A stretch of DNA of 20,863 bases, taken from Phycisphaerales bacterium UBA7800. Lineage in GTDB: Bacteria; Planctomycetota; Phycisphaerae; Phycisphaerales; Phycisphaeraceae. The notes under the pieces were generated by a model that was not told the DNA's origin, did no database searches, and saw nothing but the letters and a program-made list of their open reading frames with translations. A program made the translations under genes and the position numbers. Shown in pieces: positions 14,414 to 20,863 of this stretch (its first letter is position 1; every line of letters begins with the position of its first letter). The stretch lies in assembly GCA_002480565.1 (NCBI GenBank), contig DLCK01000088.1, positions 1-20,863 on the forward strand, given 5' to 3'.

Positions 14414-15579
14414 GATTCAACCCATTCTACGGCAAGTTGTGCTTCTACAACGAATCGATCGTACAAATCGCATAACTCAAACGGGGTCAGACCCCGTTTT
14501 AATTTGACTGCAGCTTCACGAGCTAGTTCAAGTAAGACACCCATTTGTTGATGATCCAATTGATCACGTTTGCATGAATGCAGCACATGTTTCAAAGCCG
14601 CAGTGCCCGAGTGCTTGCCAATGACAAACTGCCGATTTAATCCCAGCATCCCAGGCTCAAAGGGTTCATAGGCAGTGTGGTCACGAAGCATCGCATGGAC
14701 ATGAATCCCCGACTCATGGCTGAAAACACTTTGGCCGACGATTGGTTGATTAACTGGGATAGCCCGACCACTGGCTTGTGAAACAAGGTCGCAAACCCCT
14801 GGCAGTTGATCCAAGTGATACGGTGAACATTGCGTGTCCCGACGCAATTGCAGTGACATGATCAATTGTTCAAGTGCAACATTTCCCGCTCGTTCGCCAA
14901 GTCCCAGCACGGTGGTGTCCACGCAGTTCGCACCTGCTTCGAGTGCCATGATACTGTTGGCTAACGCCATCCCCAGATCATTGTGCATGTGAACGCCAAC
15001 GGTCATGCTGTCTGCTGCATCGACGATGTCGTAGCAGGTTTCGTATGCAGCCATCGGATGCCAGATGCCCACGGTATCCGCAATGCGCACACGATGTGCA
15101 CCGACTGCGCGGACTTCAGATACGAAGTGTCGCAGTTGCCATGCGTCAGCTCGTGATGCGTCCTGCGCCCCGACGGAGACGTAGTCGAATCGTGACAATG
15201 CCCATGGGACCAGTTCGTGGAGTTGATCGTAGACCCATGTCATGTCCTTGCCGATAGCGTTTAAATGAATCTGCGAAACGGGTAGAGACAGATGCACAGA
15301 TTTTATGCCAGTGGACAGTGCCCATTGCAGATCCTGCTTACGCGCTCGACACCATGCGGTGAGACGTACGGGTAGATTCAAGTCCACGATTCGCGCGATG
15401 GTCTGGCGTTCGATTGCCCCCATCGCCGGCGTGCCGACTTCGATTTCATCGACACCCACAGCCGCAAGCGACGTGGCAATTTGAATTTTTTGATCCGCGG
15501 TAAAAGCAACCCCCGGTGCCTGCTCCCCATCACGTAAGGTGGTATCCACGATCCAGCAGTTGAGGTTGTCGGTACACAT
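14410..15579 (-). CDS. nifV: Homocitrate synthase
   Basis: A 389-residue enzyme that condenses acetyl-CoA with 2-oxoglutarate to give homocitrate, the organic ligand of FeMo-co. Seen: DTTLRDGEQAPGVAF (12-26) with catalytic Arg and metal-binding Asp, VGVHMHNDLGMALANS with the HxH metal ligands, VDTTVLGLGERAGN, and SHESGIHVHAML. These fit the NifV/isopropylmalate-synthase family; the absence of a LeuA-type C-terminal regulatory domain and the nif neighbours favour NifV over LeuA. Odd point: the 3' part contains a perfect palindrome (14479-14499) coding KRGLTPF. The start at ATG 15579 has only a weak GAAG upstream. It overlaps modA and is preceded by the inverted repeat at 15600-15690. Confidence 0.92.
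   Translation of the reverse strand: MCTDNLNCWIVDTTLRDGEQAPGVAFTADQKIQIATSLAAVGVDEIEVGTPAMGAIERQTIARIVDLNLPVRLTAWCRARKQDLQWALSTGIKSVHLSLPVSQIHLNAIGKDMTWVYDQLHELVPWALSRFDYVSVGAQDASRADAWQLRHFVSEVRAVGAHRVRIADTVGIWHPMAAYETCYDIVDAADSMTVGVHMHNDLGMALANSIMALEAGANCVDTTVLGLGERAGNVALEQLIMSLQLRRDTQCSPYHLDQLPGVCDLVSQASGRAIPVNQPIVGQSVFSHESGIHVHAMLRDHTAYEPFEPGMLGLNRQFVIGKHSGTAALKHVLHSCKRDQLDHQQMGVLLELAREAAVKLKRGLTPFELCDLYDRFVVEAQLAVEWVES
14479..14499. repeat. Perfect palindrome inside nifV
   Basis: Arms AAACGGGGTC (14479-14488) and GACCCCGTTT (14490-14499) around one central A. Motifs of the GGGGTCAGACCCC kind recur between genes in many bacteria; here it is within coding sequence and in frame. Confidence 0.75.
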
Positions 15580-15599
15580 GGTAATACTTCAATCCAATG

Positions 15600-15690
15600 T
15601 TAAACCACAGAGACACAGAGACACAGAGCCTGGCAAAGACATAAAGTCGTTGACTTGTTTATCTCTGTGTCTCTGTACCTCTGTGGTTAA
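15600..15690. repeat. Inverted repeat between ferredoxin gene and nifV (CCACAGAG type)
   Basis: The left arm 15600-15628 (TTAAACCACAGAGACACAGA...) and right arm 15663-15690 are inverted copies with one indel and two mismatches, around a 34-base loop. A long hairpin in the transcript could end or weaken transcription between the ferredoxin gene and nifV. ACAGAG is repeated in tandem within the arms. Confidence 0.8.
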
Positions 15691-15694
15691 AAAA

Positions 15695-15997
15695 TTATTC
15701 AGCCAACAGCGCATCACACGGTGCGTCTTCTTCCAACGCGTCGAGGATTTCGTCGATCTTGTCTTCGTCGACTTGCGGGTACCACCAGCCGTTGGGGTAC
15801 ACCACCATCAGTGGCCCCTTGTCACAACGCTTAAAGCAACTGGTCGTGGAGACCATGACATCCAAGCCGCGGTCGATCACTTCGTTTTCAATGTACTGCG
15901 GCAGGTCCGCTGCACCTTTCTTGTTGCAAAGTCCCTTGGGGTCACCCTTGGTGCGGTAACTGTTACAGATCATGATGTGGTATTTGCAGGTTTCCAT
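15695..15997 (-). CDS. Thioredoxin-fold [2Fe-2S] ferredoxin, nif-linked
   Basis: A 100-residue electron carrier with four cysteines spaced C11-x12-C24-x29-C54-x3-C58, the pattern of the thioredoxin-like [2Fe-2S] ferredoxins (Clostridium pasteurianum 2Fe ferredoxin, Azotobacter FdIV and relatives). Seen: YHIMICNSYR, GLCNKKGAADL, STTSCFKRCDKGPLMVVYPNGWWYPQV, with an acidic C-terminus (DEDKIDEILDALEEDAP). C4 is extra. The ATG at 15997 is chosen over one at 16039 because the domain starts there and AAGGAT lies 7 bases upstream. Its place between nifB and nifV suggests it gives electrons to nitrogenase maturation or to the nitrogenase itself; this is inferred from context. Confidence 0.9.
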   Translation of the reverse strand: METCKYHIMICNSYRTKGDPKGLCNKKGAADLPQYIENEVIDRGLDVMVSTTSCFKRCDKGPLMVVYPNGWWYPQVDEDKIDEILDALEEDAPCDALLAE

Positions 15998-16040
15998 AAT
16001 ACGTATCCTTGTGTTTGTAAGTTGATGTTCGATTTGCACA

Positions 16041-16065
16041 CTAAAGCCCGTGGGACTTTAGTCCC
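16041..16065. repeat. Overlapping hairpins between nifB and ferredoxin gene
   Basis: CTAAAG (16041-16046) pairs with CTTTAG (16056-16061), and GGGAC (16052-16056) pairs with GTCCC (16061-16065). The two stems share bases and cannot form together. It may be an mRNA processing or attenuation point, or a decayed repeat. Confidence 0.5.
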
Positions 16066-16083
16066 CGGGGTGCCTTGAAAAAA

Positions 16084-17379
16084 TTAACCGCAGCCCGTAC
16101 CTGACCCGGTACATCCCCCGCAGCCCACGCCGTCGTCGTCGCAACCTGAACCATTACTCGTCACACGGGAAGGCATGCGCGGTTTCTCACCTTTGTAGAC
16201 CGCATCAAGTGCTTCTTCGATGAGACCTTCAGCAACCAGCACGCGGATACCATGCTTGGCCAAGGCGACTTTGGGATTCTGACCGGCGGATGAACAAATG
16301 ATCGCCTGGCAGTCCGTCAAGCGTTTGGCCAACTCGTCCCAGCGGTTTTCACCACCGCCTGGAACAGGTGTCGGTCGGGTCTCGATCGCGCGGTATTCGC
16401 CGTTTTCATCCTGCCCGAAAACCCAAAGTTGTTCGGACTCACCCAGATGTTGATTGACCAGCACACCTTCGTAAGAAGTCACTGCAATGTAGGGTCGGTT
16501 TTCATCTTCACAAAACGAGGAGTTGGCTGATTCACTGAGCGCCTGGTTGATCAACTCACTGTTATCTTCACCAAGCATGCCCACGGCATCGGCACGACAT
16601 CTTGAACAATGCTTCATCTGAGGCAGAAACTCGCCGGACTGTGCCCGGATGTCTTCCATCATTCGAAGTGACGGTTCATCGAGATCTTCAAACGGCGTGC
16701 CTTCGACGGGAATCAATGCCATGCAGTTGTGCACATCAGCGCCCAACGCGGAGACTGTTTCGGAAATCTGGCCGATGTGATGATCGTTGATGCCGGGCAT
16801 GACGATGCTGTTGACCTTCACGGTCACGCCATGTTCCTTGAGTTGGCGAATCGCATCAAGCTGACGCGAAAGCAGAATCTGAGCGCCAGCCAAACCGCGA
16901 TAGACCATTTTCTCCGGTCGTACGAAACGGTAAATCTTTTCGCCAATCGTCGGATCAACTGCGTTACAGGTGATGGTCACGTGACTGGTTTCCAACTCCG
17001 CGAGTTCTTCAATGTAGGGTGCAATGCCCAGGCCATTGGACGCCACGCAGAGAATGATTTCCGGAAACGCTTTGCGAACCAGACGCAGGGTCTGCATCGT
17101 TTCGTCACCATTGGCAAACGGATCACCGGGGCCTGCTATACCGACGACACTGATGGGCATGTCGACGATGTCGTTGACTTTTTTGAGGTAGCTCACTGCC
17201 TGCTGCGGGGCAAGAACGGTACTGGTCACACCGGGGCGGGATTCGTTGAGACAGTCGTACTTGCGGTTGCAGAAATTGCAGCCAAGGTTGCACTTGGGGG
17301 CCACGGGTAAATGTACGCGGCCGAACTTGTGCTTGGCGTCGGCATCAAAACAGGGATGCTTGGAACAGTCAATAGCCAT
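16084..17379 (-). CDS. nifB: Nitrogenase cofactor biosynthesis protein NifB (radical SAM)
   Basis: A 431-residue radical SAM enzyme that builds NifB-co, the 8Fe core with a central carbide that precedes FeMo-co. Seen: HPCFD near the start, the radical SAM cluster motif C30-N-L-G-C34-N-F-C37, GIAGPGDPFAN, ITCNAVDP, VNSIVMPGIND, and CSRCRADAVGMLGED carrying further cluster ligands. The C-terminal half (about residues 295-405) is a NifX/NafY-like cofactor-binding domain (IAVTSYEGVLVNQHLGES ... LAKHGIRVLVAEGLIEEAL). It ends in a Gly/Cys-rich tail with five Cys. ATG 17379 is chosen over TTG 17397 because GGAG lies 8 bases upstream; the start is 14 bases past the nifN stop. Confidence 0.95.
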   Translation of the reverse strand: MAIDCSKHPCFDADAKHKFGRVHLPVAPKCNLGCNFCNRKYDCLNESRPGVTSTVLAPQQAVSYLKKVNDIVDMPISVVGIAGPGDPFANGDETMQTLRLVRKAFPEIILCVASNGLGIAPYIEELAELETSHVTITCNAVDPTIGEKIYRFVRPEKMVYRGLAGAQILLSRQLDAIRQLKEHGVTVKVNSIVMPGINDHHIGQISETVSALGADVHNCMALIPVEGTPFEDLDEPSLRMMEDIRAQSGEFLPQMKHCSRCRADAVGMLGEDNSELINQALSESANSSFCEDENRPYIAVTSYEGVLVNQHLGESEQLWVFGQDENGEYRAIETRPTPVPGGGENRWDELAKRLTDCQAIICSSAGQNPKVALAKHGIRVLVAEGLIEEALDAVYKGEKPRMPSRVTSNGSGCDDDGVGCGGCTGSGTGCG

Positions 17380-17393
17380 GGGAAACGCTCCGT

Positions 17394-18764
17394 TCAAATA
17401 TAGGTGTAGCCAACTTCACTGGTGCGCTGTTTCACGTCCAGGAGCGTGTTGACGATGAGGTCGTAAAGGTATTGCGTACCCTGGTATCCCAGGTGAACGA
17501 TCCGTGCTGCGCCCATGCGATCATGAATCGGCAGACCCATTCGCACCAAAGGCACATCGAGTTTTTGTGACAGTTTAAAACCCTTGGAATTGCCGATGAT
17601 CAGGTCCGCGTGCATGTCCATGGCCGCGTCGGTGATCTCCTCAAAATCGACACCATCCATGATGGTGGTAACCGAAGGATCGGGCATCACGCGTTCGATA
17701 CTTTCAAGGAGTTTGCCACTCTTGCCACCGGAAGCGATCAATGCTGGGACGATACCGATCTCGCTGAGGAAGCCTGCCAATGCGATGACGAAGTCTTCTT
17801 CACCGTAGAGGATGGCACGTTTGCCGAAGCAGTATTTGTGTCCATCGACATAGCTGTCGACAAGGCGTCCGCGATCCATTTGATGACGGCCAGGAGTGGG
17901 TTTGCCGCTGAGTTGTTCAAGGGTATCAAAGAAGCGATCCGTGGCCGCGATGCCGATGGGCATATCCATGCGATGATTGGCAACATCAAATTCGGATTGA
18001 AGATATTCACCGGCGGTCTTGGACTTGTGATGCGTGGTGGCAAACTCAATGCTACCGGCGGCACTGCCCATGGTTTGTAATTCATGAACAGTGGTGCCGC
18101 CCTCGGGAATGCGTTGGTAGTCATCCCAACTCACACCGTCCATGCGTTCGGAATAGTCAGGCAGCATCACATAGTCCAGCTCAAAGTCCGCGAGGATGTC
18201 TTTGAGATGACGAATGTCCGCAGGTGAGACGATGCCGGGGATCATGTTAACCAGGTTGGTGTTGGTTTGGCCTTTTTGTGCAAGTGTTTTGGCAAGTGCG
18301 TAGACCGCTTCCATGTAGCCATCAAAGTGACTGCCACAAAAACTGGGGGTCGAGGCATGCACCAGATGCGGCAGCGGCGTCGGGTCGGCATACTTGCTGG
18401 TGAAGTGATGTAAGAACATCGGCAAATCATCACCAATCGTCTCTGACAAACAGGTCGTGGCAATACCGATTACTTGCGGTTCGTAACTGCGGATGACATT
18501 GGCCAAACCTTGCTCGAGATTCGTCTGCCCGCCGAAGATCGCAGCGTGTTCACCGAAGTTCGATGAAGCAATGTCCATGGGTTCGCGGAAGTGTGAAATG
18601 AGGTATCGCCGGATGTAGGTGGCGCACCCCTGGGAGCCGTGAAGGAACGGCACGCAACCTTCGATGCCGGAGAACGCCAGGCAAGCTCCCAGAGGTGTGC
18701 ACATCTTGCAGGCATTTCGCGTGGCCGTGAAACTTTCAGATTTTGCAGGTTCCGGGACAATCAT
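17394..18764 (-). CDS. nifN: Nitrogenase FeMo-co scaffold protein NifN
   Basis: A 456-residue subunit of the NifEN scaffold complex, which receives NifB-co and matures it with Mo and homocitrate; it resembles NifK. Seen: NACKMCTPLGACLAFSGIEGCVPFLHGSQGCATYIRRY (residues 17-53), SSNFGEHAAIFGGQTNLEQGL, IGIATTCLSETIGDD, FCGSHFDGYMEAV, LVNMIPGIVSPADIRHLK, and a C-terminal IIGNSKGFKLSQKLDVPLVRMGLPIHDRMGA. ATG 18764 is set by GGAGGTG just upstream and by a four-base ATGA overlap with the nifE stop (18761-18764). An upstream open frame in this phase lies inside nifE. Length is normal. NifK is less likely because of length, the neighbouring nifE and the nifB that follows. Confidence 0.93.
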   Translation of the reverse strand: MIVPEPAKSESFTATRNACKMCTPLGACLAFSGIEGCVPFLHGSQGCATYIRRYLISHFREPMDIASSNFGEHAAIFGGQTNLEQGLANVIRSYEPQVIGIATTCLSETIGDDLPMFLHHFTSKYADPTPLPHLVHASTPSFCGSHFDGYMEAVYALAKTLAQKGQTNTNLVNMIPGIVSPADIRHLKDILADFELDYVMLPDYSERMDGVSWDDYQRIPEGGTTVHELQTMGSAAGSIEFATTHHKSKTAGEYLQSEFDVANHRMDMPIGIAATDRFFDTLEQLSGKPTPGRHQMDRGRLVDSYVDGHKYCFGKRAILYGEEDFVIALAGFLSEIGIVPALIASGGKSGKLLESIERVMPDPSVTTIMDGVDFEEITDAAMDMHADLIIGNSKGFKLSQKLDVPLVRMGLPIHDRMGAARIVHLGYQGTQYLYDLIVNTLLDVKQRTSEVGYTYI

Positions 18765-20269
18765 TGTGACACCTCCGAAGCACCAATGGTTAATGTTGCA
18801 AACTTTTCTTCCCCGGAATCCCCGGAACATTTCCCTGGCTTGACTACGTTGGTTGGAATGTAGTTGGCTTTGGGTTTGGTATTGCCTTGTGAACTTCCGG
18901 GGGAGTGTTTTTGTCGGAATGGCGAAAACTGCCAGACAGGTGAACACAATGAGCCATGCACCTCACGGGCAAAATTGATCATGCCCTGAAAACCTGCCAG
19001 GCATTCCTTGCGTTCATGGTTGTGATCGCAGAAAGCCACCCCCAGTTTGTAGGCGATGGGGCGTTCCTTGACACCACCGATAAGCAGGTCCGTGTCGGTT
19101 TCCTGAATGAACTTGGCAAGCTCAAGTGGATTGGTGTCATCAAGAATGACGGTGCCATCATCGCAGAGTTCGGCGAGTTGTTGATAGTCTTTGGGATTGC
19201 CGGTTTGTGATCCGGCGATGGTGGTCTTAACACCAAGTGTCCGCAATGATCGCACCAGGCTAAAAGCTTTAAACGCGCCACCGGTGTAGATAGCTGCCCG
19301 TTTACCTTGAAGGTCCTTTCGGATTCTGCGAAGTTCGGGCATGATGTTCATCACTTCATCGCGGACCATTTCCTGAGCACGCTTAAGCAGGTCTTTATCC
19401 CCAAAGTGATCAGCCACTTCGTACAGCGCCTTACTCATGTCTTCGATCCCGAAGTAGGAGACATGCATAAATGGGATGCCGTATTTTTCCTTCATCATGC
19501 GCGCCAGCCCTTTCATGGAGCCGGAGCATTGCACGACGTTCAGTGATGCGCCATGTGACTTGCGGATATCATCGACGCGGCCGTCGCCGGTGATGGTTGA
19601 GACGACCTGAAGTCCCATTTTTTCGTAGTAATCTTTGATGACCCATGTTTCACCTCCAATATTAAAATCACCGAGAATATTGATACTCAGCGGCTTGATA
19701 TCACTGGTATCACCTGTACCGACGAGGGTATCCAGGGCATGACAGGCCGCCGAGTATCCATCCTTTTTTGAACCGGCAAACCCCTCGGACTGCACGGGGA
19801 TCACGTCGATGCCGGTCTTGGCAGAGACGCGTCGGCAGACCGCATCCAAGTCATCGCCGATGAGTCCGACAATGCAGGTGGCATAGACGAACGCGGCCTT
19901 GGGGTTGTAGTGTGCGATCAATTCGAGCAGCGCTTTTTCGAGCTTCTTTTCACCGCCGTAGATCACGTCCTTTTCCTGCAGATCGGTGGAGAAGGACATG
20001 CGGTGAAGCTGCGGACCTGAGGAAACGCTGCCACGGATATCCCACGTGTAGGACGCACAGCCGATGGGGCCGTGGATCACATGCAGCGCATCACAGATGG
20101 GGTAAAGCACGACGCGTGACCCGCAGAAGACACAGGCACGCTGGGAGACGCTGCCGGCGACGGATTGTTTTTCGCAGGCGATGTTCAGCGGCGCGTTGCC
20201 GTTACTGGTTTGAATTTGTGCCTTGCGGGCTTCGAGGAGTTTGATGTTGTTTTCGATGGCGGTTGTCAT
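18761..20269 (-). CDS. nifE: Nitrogenase FeMo-co scaffold protein NifE
   Basis: A 502-residue partner of NifN, resembling NifD. Seen: RACVFCGSRVVLYPICDALHVIHGPIGCASYTWDIRGS (from 44), with Cys46 and Cys71 as likely cluster ligands, then FSTDLQEKDVIYGGEKKLEKALLE, FVYATCIVGLIGDDLDAVC, VQSEGFAGSKKDGY, and IGGVKERPIAYKLGVAFCDHNHER. The usual NifE end (CSPVWQFSPF) is followed by an extra ~50-residue tail of low complexity that is coded by a repeat-rich stretch (about 18770-18920). ATG 20269 is preferred over the longer frame since the family begins soon after and AAGGGG lies upstream. It overlaps nifN and follows mop by about 156 bases. Confidence 0.93.
   Translation of the reverse strand: MTTAIENNIKLLEARKAQIQTSNGNAPLNIACEKQSVAGSVSQRACVFCGSRVVLYPICDALHVIHGPIGCASYTWDIRGSVSSGPQLHRMSFSTDLQEKDVIYGGEKKLEKALLELIAHYNPKAAFVYATCIVGLIGDDLDAVCRRVSAKTGIDVIPVQSEGFAGSKKDGYSAACHALDTLVGTGDTSDIKPLSINILGDFNIGGETWVIKDYYEKMGLQVVSTITGDGRVDDIRKSHGASLNVVQCSGSMKGLARMMKEKYGIPFMHVSYFGIEDMSKALYEVADHFGDKDLLKRAQEMVRDEVMNIMPELRRIRKDLQGKRAAIYTGGAFKAFSLVRSLRTLGVKTTIAGSQTGNPKDYQQLAELCDDGTVILDDTNPLELAKFIQETDTDLLIGGVKERPIAYKLGVAFCDHNHERKECLAGFQGMINFAREVHGSLCSPVWQFSPFRQKHSPGSSQGNTKPKANYIPTNVVKPGKCSGDSGEEKFATLTIGASEVSQ
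18811..18920. repeat. GC-rich palindromic stretch within the nifE 3' end
   Basis: Contains CCCCGGAATCCCCGG with GGAACATTTCCC, and further on CTTCCGGGGGAGTGTTT. The last, read on the minus strand, closely resembles the AAACATTCCCCCGG segment between mop and nifE (20352-20364). It codes the extra C-terminal tail of NifE. Likely a short inserted repeat, but not proven. Confidence 0.4.
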
Positions 20270-20289
20270 GGTATGTGCCCCTTGACAGT

Positions 20290-20371
20290 TATGGTTTACA
20301 AATTGGTTTAACCATCGGCGTTGGTGATGCGAGTGCCCCCGGGCCCCCGGAAACATTCCCCCGGTAATTGC
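20290..20371. repeat. Inverted and GC-rich repeats between mop and nifE
   Basis: ATGGTT (about 20290) and AACCAT (about 20314) form an imperfect palindrome with GGTTTA repeated twice. Just beyond lies CCCCCGGGCCCCCGGAAACATTCCCCCGG (given here as composite arms: CCCCCGGG, CCCCCGG, CCCCCGG). The region lies in front of nifE and may hold regulator sites; none is identified. Confidence 0.35.
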
Positions 20372-20425
20372 TGCGTTTTACGGTTCTTTTTCGAACACCC
20401 GCATCACGAAAGCCGTTGATATTGT

Positions 20426-20686
20426 TTAGCCTTGACAGCCACATTTGCCGTCTTTGCATTCGGTAGCGGACTTGTCGTTGCAGATGCCTACTAGGACGCT
20501 GGACGCTTTGATGACGGCGACGGCATTACCATCGACAGTCAGTTCCAAATCTTCGACAGCGTCATTGGTGACGACTGCGGTGAGGGTTGGCGTGCCCGTC
20601 AATTGGATTTTGACGATGCTGTTGACCGCACCTTTTTCGATAGCGGTGACTTTGCCTGCCAGTTTGTTTCGTGCGCTGATTTTCAT
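20426..20686 (-). CDS. Molbindin (Mop domain) with Cys-rich C-terminal tail
   Basis: An 86-residue molybdate-binding protein. Residues 1-68 form one Mop/TOBE-type domain: MKISARNKLAGKVTAIEKGAVNSIVKIQL ... AVVTNDAVEDLELTVDGNAVAVIKASSVLVGI, a close fit to known molbindins such as Clostridium pasteurianum MopII. Such proteins assemble and hold molybdate in the cytoplasm. The last ~18 residues add four Cys (C69, C77, C82, C84) in a KDGKCGCQG tail not usual for molbindins; it may bind metal. ATG 20686 is chosen over 20755 because the domain starts there; the Shine-Dalgarno is weak. It leads the nifEN-B cluster, in keeping with a role in Mo delivery to FeMo-co, which is inferred. Confidence 0.9.
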   Translation of the reverse strand: MKISARNKLAGKVTAIEKGAVNSIVKIQLTGTPTLTAVVTNDAVEDLELTVDGNAVAVIKASSVLVGICNDKSATECKDGKCGCQG

Positions 20687-20863
20687 GGTTTGCTTTTCTG
20701 TTGTGCCCTTGTCGTTGTTCTTGAAAAACCCGAGTGCGACGGGCAAGGGGCACACATGCCCGCCGCACGAGGGTTGTTGTCACGTCCCTGGTGTGGGTTT
20801 GGTCAGGACGCAATTAAGTGGTCTTTGATTTGTTGACTAACGAGCCGCGACCGTAAGGAAGCG

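Noticed and set aside
20687..20863. Possible sigma-54 promoter upstream of mop
   Set aside because: GG and GC dinucleotides with partial GGCA/TTGC matches are present, but spacing is 12-14 bases instead of 10. A position-weight scan including sequence beyond the right edge would decide.

Overview
The window reads as a chromosomal segment of a free-living, Gram-negative-type bacterium, most likely a planctomycete of the Phycisphaerae kind. This is inference from gene content: a sulfatase, a secreted small protein, an ankyrin protein with an N-terminal helical domain often seen in planctomycetes, an ECF sigma factor paired with a membrane protein that has a prepilin-like outer domain, and many intergenic palindromic repeats. 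Base composition is moderate (about half GC). No rRNA, tRNA or CRISPR array was seen.

Left half (1-9000), accessory and housekeeping genes: a sulfatase (minus), a small secreted protein (minus), a divergent ankyrin-repeat protein (plus), a REP-associated tyrosine transposase (RAYT, plus) bracketed by its own REP hairpins, a membrane protein and ECF sigma factor (minus, sigma first), a second REP pair, a DUF1015 protein (minus), and a divergent small unknown protein (plus) with two in-frame Shine-Dalgarno/start pairs.

Right half (9310-20686), all minus strand: molybdenum-nitrogenase cofactor assembly, Mo supply and regulation. In order of transcription from the right: a molbindin (Mop) with a Cys-rich tail, nifE, nifN, nifB, a thioredoxin-fold [2Fe-2S] ferredoxin, nifV, modA, then a repeat-filled gap, modB, modC, another gap, and the sigma-54-dependent activator nifA. 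The nifE/nifN, nifV/modA and modB/modC pairs overlap by four bases, so they are probably translationally coupled. ModABC would import molybdate, Mop could bind it, NifB makes the Fe-S precursor, NifEN is the scaffold on which FeMo-co matures, NifV supplies homocitrate, the ferredoxin may give electrons, and NifA activates the genes. The structural genes nifHDK are not in the window and may lie beyond the right edge.

Several repeat families fill the spaces: five REP hairpins tied to the RAYT, a second REP-like hairpin family around nifA, two long inverted repeats inside the nif-mod cluster (13360-13555 and 15600-15690), a palindrome inside nifV, and GC-rich repeats between mop and nifE and in the 3' end of nifE. 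No canonical sigma-54 promoter with correct spacing was found by eye.
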